A stretch of DNA of 47,766 bases from Bdellovibrionales bacterium. GTDB taxonomy: Bacteria; Bdellovibrionota; FAC87; UBA2466. The notes under the pieces were generated by a model. That model was not told the DNA's origin. It was given only the letters and a program-made list of their open reading frames with translations, and did not search any database. Numbering within the stretch: the stretch's first letter is position 1; every line of letters begins with the position of its first letter. Shown here in pieces: positions 9,462-17,181 of this stretch. The translations under genes and the position numbers were made by a program. The DNA is taken from the NCBI GenBank assembly GCA_009692515.1, contig SHZA01000015.1:1-47766 (forward strand). Reading direction: 5' to 3'.

Positions 9462-9599
9462 GAAGGTGCAAAGTTATCGTGTAAAACCATTGAAATCAAT
9501 AGAGCTCTTTTCTAATTGTGAACGATGAAAAGTTTTTTAAGGTCTTTAGCAAAGAGAAATAGAGCAGAAATTGAGCGGGTGAGAAGGCAGAGATAAAAA

Positions 9600-9627
9600 A
9601 AGGGCCTGGCTTTTTAGCCAGGCCCTT
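9600..9627 (-). terminator. Intrinsic terminator after the DUF3015 gene
   Basis: A perfect stem of 12 pairs (AAGGGCCTGGCT / AGCCAGGCCCTT) has a 4-base loop. On the minus strand it is followed by seven T. It lies 13 bases beyond the stop of the DUF3015 gene. Confidence 0.9.
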
Positions 9628-9640
9628 AAATGGTATCAAA

Positions 9641-10138
9641 TTAAGCTTTGCAGGAGGCTGCAAGTGCCGAATTTTTTGAGATCTGTTCCTTTACATTTTT
9701 ATACATCTGAACAGCAGAGGTCCCAGTCCCAATAATTTCAGAATATTTACTTTGAGTCATTCGACCAAAAGCTGCGGAATCTTTACAGCCCAAAGATTCT
9801 GCAAATCCTGCTAAATATTCACCCTCGCCTTTTGCCATTTCTAAGGAAAGGTTTTCCTGATTAGCCATGGCAAAGGTCACTCCAGCCTCTTCATTTTTAG
9901 TAAAGCTGTGTTTATCGCAACCGATAGTTCCAGAGGTCATCCCAAAAGTAGGGGGAACAACGGAATTGGTGGTTCCACGTGTGGTGGTGGCTACAAAACT
10001 TTTTTTCTGGGTGATTTGCCATCCTAAACCACAACTATCTGTTCCCGCATCATTTAAAGTATTTCCCCCTTTAGCGGCAGGCGAAATAGCTGGAGCGATC
10101 ACTAAAATACAAACGAATAAAGCTGTTAAACGATTCAT
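9641..10138 (-). CDS. DUF3015 family exported protein
   Basis: This 165-residue exported protein has a signal peptide ending near SPAAKG. It shows the DUF3015 pattern: an early CGLGWQI, a T-rich ATTTRGTTNS segment, then GMTSGTIGCDK, and a helical C-terminal part ending in SCKA. Four Cys (CGLG, IGCD, LGCKD and the final SCKA) could form two disulphides. The molecular role of the family is unknown. The start has AAAGGA at proper spacing, and a strong terminator follows. It lies 100 bases downstream of a DUF4105 gene in the same direction, so the two may be co-transcribed. Confidence 0.88.
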   Translation of the reverse strand: MNRLTALFVCILVIAPAISPAAKGGNTLNDAGTDSCGLGWQITQKKSFVATTTRGTTNSVVPPTFGMTSGTIGCDKHSFTKNEEAGVTFAMANQENLSLEMAKGEGEYLAGFAESLGCKDSAAFGRMTQSKYSEIIGTGTSAVQMYKNVKEQISKNSALAASCKA

Positions 10139-10237
10139 TAAATATCCTTTCGAAAAGTAAATAAAATTACAACTTAATAATAATTAAATTGGTTTTTTTT
10201 GTAAAGGTTTAATCGAATCGATCTATTTCGCCCAGTA

Positions 10238-12142
10238 TTAAAAATAGTAGTGAATAATAAAACGACTCTCAGCAAATGAAATACTATCTTTTTGATTAAG
10301 AATCACCTGCCCAAGAAGTCTGAGATCCCACGACCGACTTAAAAAAAGTGACTGATTTAATTGAAACTCTAAAAAATATTTTGGCCTGTCACGTTGCCAA
10401 GCATCAAAAACTGCATTCGAAACTATTTGTATTTTATATTTTTCTACGGGATTAGATAAAAACCCGAGTTGTAATTTAGGTAATAAGCGATATCCCAGGG
10501 GCAAGGCGCTTCCCATCTCTGCTTGGGCCATAGCTAAAGTATAAATGATTGAATGTGGAGTTCCCAAATCAAGGGTGCCTCCAGCGCCGACATCAAAGTG
10601 AAATAATTGGCAGTGATTACAAGCGAGATCTTTCGGCGATAGCACTTCGATGTGGAAGGTAAAGGAGGGATGTTTTTCTAGGACTGTGAGCGGGGATAGA
10701 GAGGTCAATGATAATCCATGAATATTTTCTACTCGAAGCGATTCACTTTTTGAGTAGTAGCGCAATGTGATTCCTGGAAAATCTAGATGTGAAAAAGGTG
10801 TGTATCCCAAGTCACTATTGAGTAAATCATGAAAGGCAAATTTAAAATTTAATTCTCTAAAAGCTTCGGTTTTGAACTCCCCAAACTTACGCTCTTCTAA
10901 ACCCAGACTCACTCCTAATCGAAAGGTATGATGGGCCGCTTCAGGACGTGAACTTTCGCTAATGAAGTGCTCTTCTGAATCGGGAGCACTCACACCTAAC
11001 GTGCTTCTTTGTAAAAGTACGGCACGTAGGAGCTCTTTTTCCTTCACATTTAATTCATTATCTTTTTTCTTTTTTACATAAAAAAGATATTGGATGAGGC
11101 TATCAAGAGTTTTAGAATCTAAAACGTCATTTGGAGTTAGGGTGTAAGCTAATAAACTTTGAAAAGTATTTCGCTGCTCTAAATTAAGTAGTTGATAGAG
11201 GCGAAACATCTTTTTTTGTAGTGAAGGACGAAATTTAACCGCCTTGATAGCTCCTGGGACGGTGGCAATTTTTTTAACCGTTTCTCCTGGAATCACATAA
11301 ATAGGAAAGTCTAGAAGGTTCCATTCGGGTTTTGCCACCTCAAGAAAAGCTAATAGTTGATAGGCGCAATTTTCATCTAGAAAGTAATAGTCAAAATAGG
11401 TGTTGGTTTCGACCTCCCAAACATTTCTAAGTAATCGATACGTTTCCTCTCGATTTAAATTGAGTTCATATTCCCAAATATCTCGGCTTTCATTGTTCAC
11501 ATATTCATTAACCTTTGCATAGTAAGGTAGCAGCGAAAATTGCCCTCTATACCCGCCGGTCAAACCTAAAAAGACGAAGGCCAGTGGGTTTTCATCATCG
11601 GCCACCTGGGCTGCATAGCTAATTCCCCAATCTAAAAGATCCTGTTTTTTTTGATCTTTTGATTTGGAGTTTATCTTAAGAAAGGTATGACCAAACATTG
11701 AGCCTGGATTGTGAGGGTAGGCACTCGAAAAAACTAAAGTCACAGACTCGGGATTGAATTTGGCTAGGTACTCATCTAGTTTAGGACACGACACATCTAT
11801 CGTCGAAAATTTTAAATGTAATTTCAGAAATTTATAGCGTTCAGGAAAGGCACATTGGGGATGCTGTTTTAGATTCCCAACTACAATGTTCTTAGAAAAT
11901 GCAGCGATCGTTTCGGTCATTTCGGAGGTGGGGTCAGTTTTTCCGGTTTTAGAAAAGAAAAAGTTTTCACCTGTGACTCGACTCCGATAACCACCCCAAA
12001 AACTTTTTTCATAATGAAGAAGACGAAGCCACTCTTTAGTTTGGCTAAGAGCCCTGCATTCAGGGTTTTCAGAATTTAAAATAGCTGCTAGGCAGTTAAG
12101 ATTTAAAAAGATCAGAGCTAAAATAATTGATGGTTTAATCAT
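10238..12142 (-). CDS. DUF4105 (Lnb-like periplasmic) domain protein
   Basis: This large exported protein has the DUF4105 domain in its first two-thirds. Signature pieces are FWGGYRSRVTGENFFFS, VFSSAYPHNPGSMFGHTFLKI, GISYAAQVA, LGLTGGYRGQFSLLPYY, ESRDIWEYEL and YFLDENCAYQLLAFLE. The last 200 or so residues alternate like beta-strands (RLGVSLGLEERKFGEF..., ending in SRFIIHYYF), suggesting an outer-membrane or barrel-like tail with a terminal aromatic residue. The domain is related to the N-terminal region of Lnb and its biochemical role is not settled. The ATG at 12142 (634 residues) starts directly with a signal peptide. An in-frame ATG at 12175 would add 11 residues. Neither has a clear Shine-Dalgarno. 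Confidence 0.88.
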   Translation of the reverse strand: MIKPSIILALIFLNLNCLAAILNSENPECRALSQTKEWLRLLHYEKSFWGGYRSRVTGENFFFSKTGKTDPTSEMTETIAAFSKNIVVGNLKQHPQCAFPERYKFLKLHLKFSTIDVSCPKLDEYLAKFNPESVTLVFSSAYPHNPGSMFGHTFLKINSKSKDQKKQDLLDWGISYAAQVADDENPLAFVFLGLTGGYRGQFSLLPYYAKVNEYVNNESRDIWEYELNLNREETYRLLRNVWEVETNTYFDYYFLDENCAYQLLAFLEVAKPEWNLLDFPIYVIPGETVKKIATVPGAIKAVKFRPSLQKKMFRLYQLLNLEQRNTFQSLLAYTLTPNDVLDSKTLDSLIQYLFYVKKKKDNELNVKEKELLRAVLLQRSTLGVSAPDSEEHFISESSRPEAAHHTFRLGVSLGLEERKFGEFKTEAFRELNFKFAFHDLLNSDLGYTPFSHLDFPGITLRYYSKSESLRVENIHGLSLTSLSPLTVLEKHPSFTFHIEVLSPKDLACNHCQLFHFDVGAGGTLDLGTPHSIIYTLAMAQAEMGSALPLGYRLLPKLQLGFLSNPVEKYKIQIVSNAVFDAWQRDRPKYFLEFQLNQSLFLSRSWDLRLLGQVILNQKDSISFAESRFIIHYYF

Positions 12143-12255
12143 TGATGAAAAATAGTAATGATTAAGACCAGTCATGGCAAAAAATACAAGTCATAATTTT
12201 TCGAATTTAAGACCCTATCAAAAAAATAGGCTCTATTCAGAGAACAATACGAATA

Positions 12256-12595
12256 GTGCGGGCCGCTCTTTTTATGGCGGGAGGGATCATTCCTAGCTTT
12301 TTGCTCAGAAACATCACCTGGGATATGCCTTCTCACCTAGTGTTTCTGGAAGCTACTCTGTTTTTCCCTGGTAAATTAATGAAAAGTTTTAAGGGGCCTT
12401 CTTGCCTTAATTCTAGTGGCAGGGTGTGTGGCACATAACTATTCTGTCGGTACCCATTACCAGGGTTTAATTCTGCTAGTAATGTTACATGAAATAATTG
12501 AAGGGGAATCTATTACCAATGCAAAGGTGGTTCGACTAGGAATGGGTGGCATAGTGGCCTTAGGGGCCGCCGCCTATTATCTGGGCCCATTTTAA
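12256..12595 (+). pseudogene. Frame-broken small membrane protein gene
   Basis: Two overlapping reading frames look like one gene split by a frameshift. Frame A begins at GTG 12256 and reads hydrophobic sequence (AALFMAGGIIPSFLLR...) to LMK at 12379-12387. Frame B is open from 12383 to the TAA at 12593-12595 and encodes LLALILVAGCVAHNYSV...GLILLVMLHEIIEG...GGIVALGAAAYYLGPF. Removing one A from the AAAA run at 12382-12385 joins them into a protein of about 112 residues with three or four membrane helices. It may be a true pseudogene or a sequencing error. No family was recognised. Confidence 0.5.
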
Positions 12596-12630
12596 ATTCT
12601 TGGCTAATAGAGCGTGGCCTCTGGATGTTT

Positions 12631-12951
12631 TTATAAAATAAGAATATTTATTTCTAAACTATTGCTATCTACCTGTAATTTTATCTCTTTTTTACCAGTT
12701 TGTGATTCCTTTAAAATTGTTAAAAGCGATTCAAAGTTAGTATTTTTTTTGTTGAGATAATAAATTCCTGCGTGAGTATTAAATAGCACCTGATAGCTCT
12801 CCTTTTTTTCTTTAAGAGTTTTTACACTATCTTTTATTTCTACAAACAGGATTTTTGTCATGGTTTTTTCCTGGGCCCTCGCCCATCTAATAGGATTACT
12901 AAGCATTAATAAACCTAATACGAAAATAGTAGCCAAATTTCTTTTTTTCAT
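12631..12951 (-). CDS. Small exported protein coupled to glutaminase-like gene 1
   Basis: No family was recognised. The protein has 106 residues with a signal peptide (MKKRNLATIFVLGLLMLSNPIRWARA) and a mature part of about 80 residues, Lys/Glu-rich and predicted alpha/beta. Its ATG overlaps the stop of the upstream glutaminase-like gene by 4 bases (ATGA), so the two are co-translated. A partner, inhibitor or stability factor of that enzyme is possible but not shown. A decayed remnant of this gene's 5' end follows the second glutaminase copy (13907-13961). Confidence 0.7.
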   Translation of the reverse strand: MKKRNLATIFVLGLLMLSNPIRWARAQEKTMTKILFVEIKDSVKTLKEKKESYQVLFNTHAGIYYLNKKNTNFESLLTILKESQTGKKEIKLQVDSNSLEINILIL

Positions 12952-13685
12952 GGTTTTTGTTGGTTGCGTTGTTTTTGTAATATTAAATAACTTTGAAGAG
13001 TCTGGTGGGTATCATCTAAATCCTCAACACGATAGTTATCGAGGTCCTTCATTTTATCAGAGGGGTTGTAATTAAAGCGTGGGGTTTTATAAAGAGCCTC
13101 TGTTTTTCCTTCTGGATGATAGGTCTGCTTTGCCACCCACTCCTCAACACTTAAAGGGCCAGAAGCTATTGAGGGATCAATCACAGTCAGCATTATCTTA
13201 TCCCCTTTTTTCACAGCAACTAAGGGCGCGACATGATACCACCACTCTACATAGCCTTTAGGGCTGTTTTTGGTTTCTACTTTTAAGTCCCCCTCTAAAA
13301 AAAGCTTTCCTGAGATAATGCCATTTTTTTGCATTAAAAGAGTCATTTCATGGGCTCTGGCGTAACAACCATCTTCCGGATAACAAAAAGGAATGTATTT
13401 TAGGGCTGCCATTTCCTTGAAAATATCTTCAGCTTGCTTTGAAGTTAGAATACTAATTTTAAAAGATTTTCCGGTTGGAGATAATAGGTCATGACTTTCA
13501 GGATCTACTACAACATTGTTGTCGGAGCTTTTTATTTTCTGAATTAGGGTCATGGGCTTTGTAGGGCAAGAGGTCTCCCCTTCGCTTACTGGCCTAGGTT
13601 TTTCAACCTGTTTTATAGGCAGCTGATGATCTGTTCCCAATAAAATGGAACTGACTCCTAAAAGTATTAAAATCAAATTTTTCAT
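12948..13685 (-). CDS. Secreted protein-glutaminase-like enzyme, copy 1
   Basis: This is a papain-like Cys-His-Asp enzyme of the protein-glutaminase (Gln_deamidase_2) type, whose members deamidate glutamine side chains in proteins. It has 245 residues from the ATG at 13685, supported by AAGGAG five bases upstream. An in-frame ATG at 13733 is longer but would start before this site. The signal peptide is MKNLILILLGVSSILLG and a variable pro-like segment follows to about residue 65. The catalytic region has Cys107 in DGCYARAHEM, His151 in EWWYHVAP and Asp170 in VIDPS. The substrate is unknown. The protein closely resembles copy 2 immediately upstream, and is coupled to the small gene downstream. 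Confidence 0.85.
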   Translation of the reverse strand: MKNLILILLGVSSILLGTDHQLPIKQVEKPRPVSEGETSCPTKPMTLIQKIKSSDNNVVVDPESHDLLSPTGKSFKISILTSKQAEDIFKEMAALKYIPFCYPEDGCYARAHEMTLLMQKNGIISGKLFLEGDLKVETKNSPKGYVEWWYHVAPLVAVKKGDKIMLTVIDPSIASGPLSVEEWVAKQTYHPEGKTEALYKTPRFNYNPSDKMKDLDNYRVEDLDDTHQTLQSYLILQKQRNQQKP

Positions 13686-13729
13686 TCGAGCTCCTTTTTG
13701 TCTAATTCCACCCTGGGTTCTCTGTTTTG

Positions 13730-13753
13730 TCATAGCGTGTAGATCTTAGACAT
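13730..13753 (-). CDS. Seven-codon leader ORF MSKIYTL, copy 1
   Basis: ATG at 13753 is followed by six codons and TGA. GGAGG lies six bases upstream, stronger than most ribosome sites in the window. The stop is 44 bases before the glutaminase-like ATG. Copy 2 carries MSKIYTS at the same spacing, and 19 bases spanning the ORF (gene direction AATGTCTAAGATCTACACG) are identical in both. A regulatory leader peptide is inferred. Confidence 0.55.
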   Translation of the reverse strand: MSKIYTL

Positions 13754-13767
13754 TTGAATCCTCCTTC

Positions 13768-13785
13768 CTTGGGCTAAGGACCAAG
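13768..13785 (-). promoter_or_regulatory. Conserved leader hairpin, copy 1
   Basis: A five-pair stem CTTGG/CCAAG has an 8-base loop, just upstream of the leader ORF ribosome site. The stem is identical in copy 2 while the loop differs, which supports an RNA structure. The stem is short, so stability is modest. Confidence 0.4.
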
Positions 13786-13906
13786 TGTTTTAGCTTAGTA
13801 TGCAAGCCGTATGCTCAAGGTGGGCAGGTCTAAAATAGTTTATTCATGAGCCTAAAAGATCGGGCGCTCTAGTGTTTTTCAGTTTAAACCTGGAATAGAA
13901 AGTTTA

Positions 13907-13961
13907 AAAATGGGGATTAAGAATTAATAAAATTAATGCGAAAATAAGAGCTAGATTTGGC
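13907..13961 (-). pseudogene. Remnant of the small exported-protein gene after copy 2
   Basis: Just beyond the stop of copy 2, the minus strand reads NLALIFALILLILNP then a stop. This aligns at DNA level with the signal-peptide start (NLATIFVLGLLMLSNP) of the gene at 12631-12951. There is no start codon and no downstream body, so it is a truncated relic left by the duplication. Confidence 0.6.
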
Positions 13962-13965
13962 CTTG

Positions 13966-14679
13966 CTATTCTTGTAATTTCGAGCGTGTTGTTTGTAATG
14001 TCAAATAGGTCTGAAGAGTTTTTTGTGTGTGGGCTAAGTCTATAATTCGATAGTCAGTGAGCTCTTTCATTTTATCCGAGGGGGTGTAATTAAAACGTGG
14101 GGTTGTATAAAGAGCGGTTATTTTCCCCTTAGGATGAGAGGTCTGGATTGCCACCCACTCCTTAATAGTTAAAGGGCTATTAGCTACTGAGGGATCCATT
14201 GCATTCAGTACTAGCCACCCCCCTTCTCTAACGGCAACTAGGGGTACGACATGATACCTCCACTCTACATATCCTTTGGGGCTGTTTTTAGTTTCTACTT
14301 TTAAGGCGCCCTCTAAAAAAATTTTCCCTGCAATGATTCCCTTTTTTTCCATTACACGAGTCATCTCATGTGCTCTTGCATAACAACCATCTTCTGGATA
14401 ACAAAAAGGAATGTATTTTTGTTCTGCTAGCTCCTTGAAAATATCTACACATTTTTTTGCGGGTAGAACACTAAGTTTAAAGGCATTTCCCCTGGGAGAT
14501 AATAGTTCATGAGTTTTGAAGTTTTCTGTTATCCGATTTTGAGACCCGGAGAGAGAAGATAAATATTCTGGTCTTGCAATACCAGGAAGAGATTTTTCAA
14601 GCAGCTGAGGGGGAGTCTGATACTCTGCTCCAAACAAAATAGAACAGAGGCCTAAATATATTAAAACTAAATGTGTCAT
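13966..14679 (-). CDS. Secreted protein-glutaminase-like enzyme, copy 2
   Basis: This tandem paralogue of the gene at 12948-13685 has 237 residues and a signal peptide (MTHLVLIYLGLCSILFG). The catalytic Cys99 (DGCYARAHEM), His143 (EWRYHVVP) and Asp162 (AMDPS) are kept. The region from LLSPRGNAFKLSVL onward aligns with copy 1 almost without gaps. The segment between signal peptide and catalytic domain differs strongly, as expected for a fast-changing propeptide. The ribosome site before the ATG is weaker than in copy 1. Its leader ORF and hairpin are retained, but its downstream partner gene is only a relic. Confidence 0.85.
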   Translation of the reverse strand: MTHLVLIYLGLCSILFGAEYQTPPQLLEKSLPGIARPEYLSSLSGSQNRITENFKTHELLSPRGNAFKLSVLPAKKCVDIFKELAEQKYIPFCYPEDGCYARAHEMTRVMEKKGIIAGKIFLEGALKVETKNSPKGYVEWRYHVVPLVAVREGGWLVLNAMDPSVANSPLTIKEWVAIQTSHPKGKITALYTTPRFNYTPSDKMKELTDYRIIDLAHTQKTLQTYLTLQTTRSKLQE

Positions 14680-14723
14680 TGGTAATTTCTTTTGTCTAAT
14701 TCAACCGTTCGGTCTGTACTTTG

Positions 14724-14747
14724 TCACGACGTGTAGATCTTAGACAT
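14724..14747 (-). CDS. Seven-codon leader ORF MSKIYTS, copy 2
   Basis: ATG at 14747 is followed by six codons and TGA, with GAGGAG about four bases upstream. It differs from copy 1 only in the last codon. The distance to the enzyme ATG is again 44 bases. Confidence 0.55.
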   Translation of the reverse strand: MSKIYTS

Positions 14748-14761
14748 TAGGCTCCTCTTTT

Positions 14762-14779
14762 CTTGGCCTCAAGACCAAG
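14762..14779 (-). promoter_or_regulatory. Conserved leader hairpin, copy 2
   Basis: The CTTGG/CCAAG stem has a different 8-base loop from copy 1 and the same position relative to the leader ORF. Confidence 0.4.
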
Positions 14780-15029
14780 TGTTTTAGTTCAGTGTGCAAG
14801 GTGCATGCTCAAGGTAGGCAGCAGGATCTATTTTAAGGTTTCTAAAGGTACAGAGGTTCTAAAGCGGGTCATGGGGGATCGCCTAGTGATTTTCTTTTTC
14901 CTTTCTTTAGTGGGTAAGGGTGTTTAAAAATCTTCAATGCTTTAAGTCACGAATGAGGTCTATTAAGTTCGCTATATAAGCTGTTATTATAAAGAGGACC
15001 ACTTGAGTCGATAATCCCAAACTAACCTC

Positions 15030-16094
15030 ATGAAAATATTAATTACAGGCGGAGCAGGATTTGTAGGGTCTTCATTGGCTTTGCATTTCAAATCACGGTT
15101 TCCGAACAGCAAAGTGGTTGCGTTTGATAATTTGAAACGCCGGGGCTCTGAAATTAATCTGCCAAAGTTTCTTGAACAGGGAATAGAGTTTGTTCACGGT
15201 GATATCAGAAACCCGTCTGACTTTGATTGCCTAAAGGAAAACTGGGATGTGTTTTTTGAATGTTCCGCTGAGCCCAGTGTTTTAGCAGGTCTTAATTCCT
15301 CGCCCAAATATTTACTAGAAACCAATCTTGGCGGAACTGTGAACTGCTTAGAGTTTGCTCGGCGATCTTCCGGCCTTTTTATTTTTCTTTCCACTTCGAG
15401 AGTTTATTCGATTGCACCCCTCCAGGAATTAAATCTCAGTGAAGGAATCACTCGGTTTGAATTGGATAAGGGACAAAGTATTGCAGGTGTAAGTGCCAAC
15501 GGAATTTCCGAAAAATTTCCCACCGATACCAGCCGTTCTCTTTATGGAACAACTAAACTGGCGTCAGAATATTTGGTTCAAGAATATGCAACTGCTTATG
15601 GATTAAAGGCGTTGATCAATCGTTGCGGCGTTATTGCAGGGCCCGGGCAGTTTGGAAAGATAGACCAAGGTGTTTATACTCTTTGGGTGGCTCGCCATTT
15701 TTTTAATAAAGGTTTGAAATATACAGGTTTTGGAGGTACGGGAAAACAGGTCAGAGATTTAATTCACATTGATGATCTAGTTTTGCTTTTGGAAAAACAG
15801 ATAGCAAAACAAACCGGCCGAAATGCCGATACTTTTAATGTGGGAGGTGGTATTAAGTGTTCCACTTCACTCTTTGAACTCACAAAAACCTGCCAGGAGA
15901 TCACAGGAAACTCCGTGACTATGGGCCGAGAAAAAGAGTCTAGTTCAGTGGATATTCCTTGGTATGTTTCCGACTGTTCTAAGGTGCAATCCACCTTTGA
16001 TTGGGCACCCCAAAAAACGGTAATTCAATTAGTTTCTGACATCCAAGACTGGCTAAGAAAAAACAAACACGTGCTACAGAATTCATTTTCTTAA
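15030..16094 (+). CDS. NAD-dependent sugar epimerase (CDP-paratose 2-epimerase-like)
   Basis: This is an extended SDR sugar-nucleotide enzyme of 354 residues. The Rossmann motif GGAGFVGSS lies at 7-15, with an acidic residue after strand 2 (FDN), ECSAEPSV in place of the usual HxAA, and catalytic Tyr172-x3-Lys176 (YGTTK). The C-terminal half has RDLIHIDDL and FNVGGG, which bind the nucleotide sugar in this family. It resembles CDP-tyvelose/paratose 2-epimerase-like proteins more than GalE. It is the first of three same-direction genes (13 bases, then a 4-base overlap) that look like a glycan biosynthesis operon. The exact sugar is unknown. Confidence 0.85.
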   Translation: MKILITGGAGFVGSSLALHFKSRFPNSKVVAFDNLKRRGSEINLPKFLEQGIEFVHGDIRNPSDFDCLKENWDVFFECSAEPSVLAGLNSSPKYLLETNLGGTVNCLEFARRSSGLFIFLSTSRVYSIAPLQELNLSEGITRFELDKGQSIAGVSANGISEKFPTDTSRSLYGTTKLASEYLVQEYATAYGLKALINRCGVIAGPGQFGKIDQGVYTLWVARHFFNKGLKYTGFGGTGKQVRDLIHIDDLVLLLEKQIAKQTGRNADTFNVGGGIKCSTSLFELTKTCQEITGNSVTMGREKESSSVDIPWYVSDCSKVQSTFDWAPQKTVIQLVSDIQDWLRKNKHVLQNSFS

Positions 16095-16107
16095 TGGAAA
16101 GGTAGTT

Positions 16108-17181
16108 ATGGCTATTGCAGTGATTACGGGGTCATCAGGTCTTATCGGTAGTGAAGCCGCTCAGTTTTTTCACCAAAAAGGTTTTGAGATCGTGGGAATT
16201 GATAATGATCTTCGCAGCTATTTTTTTGGTAAAGAGAGTTCCACCGCTTGGAATACCCAAAGACTTTCTCAAAAACTAAATCGATTCAGTTCCCATTCGA
16301 TCGATATTAGAAATCAAGCAGGAATTTTTAAATTGTTTAAAAAATATGGTTCACAGATCGAATTAGTTATCCATGCGGCGGCTCAGCCCAGCCATGATTG
16401 GGCAGCCAGAGAGCCTTTTACCGATTTTACGGTCAATGCGAATGGAACTTTAGTGCTGCTGGAGGCCACTCGCCAGTTTTCTCCTGATGCCACCTTTATT
16501 TTTACCTCTACTAATAAAGTATATGGAGACACACCTAATGCGTTCCCCTTAGTTGAGACAAAACTTCGCTGGGAAATTGACGCTACTCACCCCTATTTTC
16601 AACATGGCATCGACGAATCTATGTCTATTGATAGTTCTAAACATAGTTTATTTGGCGCGAGTAAAGTAGCCGCAGATATTTTAGTTCAGGAATATGGTCG
16701 ATATTTTGGAATGAAGACTGGTGTTTTTCGCGGGGGATGTTTAACAGGGCCTATGCACTCTGGTGCTGAACTCCATGGATTTCTCGCCTATTTAGTTCAG
16801 TGTGGAATCAATTCTAAGGCCTATAATATTTATGGTTATAAGGGCAAACAGGTGCGAGATAATATTCATTCTTATGATCTGGTAAATGCTTTTTGGCATT
16901 TCTCTAAAAGGCCTCGCATAGGAGCTGTATATAATATAGGAGGGAGTCGCCATAGTAATTGTTCTATTTTAGAGGCGATTGAAAAAATAGAAAATCTCAC
17001 CGGCAATCCCTTTCGCTATCAAGTGATCAATCAGGCCCGCTCGGGAGATCATATTTGGTGGATTAGTGATATTAGAAAATTTCAAAATGATTTCCCAGAA
17101 TGGGATTATCAATACAATATCGATTCAATTCTTAAAGAGATGGTAGAGGCGAGTGTATCCTCTAATAGAAAGGCCGCGTGA
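16108..17181 (+). CDS. NAD-dependent sugar epimerase, Tyr-to-Phe at catalytic site
   Basis: A second extended SDR of 357 residues, distantly related to its neighbour. The cofactor motif is GSSGLIGSE (8-16), then [10 protein letters not shown]. In the YxxxK motif Tyr is replaced by Phe182 (FGASK, Lys186 kept). This form with [22 protein letters not shown] is typical of a CDP-tyvelose-epimerase-like subgroup, so the change is not a decay sign by itself. [10 protein letters not shown] and [10 protein letters not shown] are the usual C-terminal motifs. The stop overlaps the next gene start by 4 bases (GTGA). It may work with the first epimerase as a pair. Confidence 0.85.
   Translation: MAIAVITGSSGLIGSEAAQFFHQKGFEIVGIDNDLRSYFFGKESSTAWNTQRLSQKLNRFSSHSIDIRNQAGIFKLFKKYGSQIELVIHAAAQPSHDWAAREPFTDFTVNANGTLVLLEATRQFSPDATFIFTSTNKVYGDTPNAFPLVETKLRWEIDATHPYFQHGIDESMSIDSSKHSLFGASKVAADILVQEYGRYFGMKTGVFRGGCLTGPMHSGAELHGFLAYLVQCGINSKAYNIYGYKGKQVRDNIHSYDLVNAFWHFSKRPRIGAVYNIGGSRHSNCSILEAIEKIENLTGNPFRYQVINQARSGDHIWWISDIRKFQNDFPEWDYQYNIDSILKEMVEASVSSNRKAA

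Larger units (their letters stand above)
13690..13830 (-). repeat. Leader region, copy 1 of the tandem duplication
   Basis: This 5' flank is clearly similar to 14684-14823. Shared landmarks, in gene direction, are an upstream CTTGAGCAT element, CTAAAACACTTGG, a CTTGG/CCAAG hairpin, a strong ribosome site, the 7-codon ORF and a 44-base spacer to the enzyme ATG. The repeat unit including the enzyme gene is about 994 bases. Confidence 0.8.
14684..14823 (-). repeat. Leader region, copy 2 of the tandem duplication
   Basis: This is the homologue of 13690-13830. In gene direction it keeps CTTGAGCAT, CTAAAACACTTGG, the hairpin, the ribosome site, the leader ORF and the 44-base spacer. Intervening bases have diverged, so the retained parts stand out. 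Confidence 0.8.
14680..15029. other. Divergent intergenic region (350 bases)
   Basis: The left half (to about 14823) is the leader of glutaminase copy 2. Patchy similarity to the flank of copy 1 continues to about 14900. The right part, before the epimerase at 15030, holds no gene and no clear promoter that could be assigned. Confidence 0.5.

Noticed and set aside
12258-12268. A second GCGGGCCGC-like stretch that could be a vector junction.
   Set aside because: It is not a NotI site (GCGGGCCGC) and it continues into protein-like sequence.
13686-13733. A 16-residue N-terminal extension of glutaminase copy 1 from the ATG at 13733.
   Set aside because: The ATG at 13685 has a good ribosome site and starts the signal peptide directly; the same extension in copy 2 is closed by a stop.
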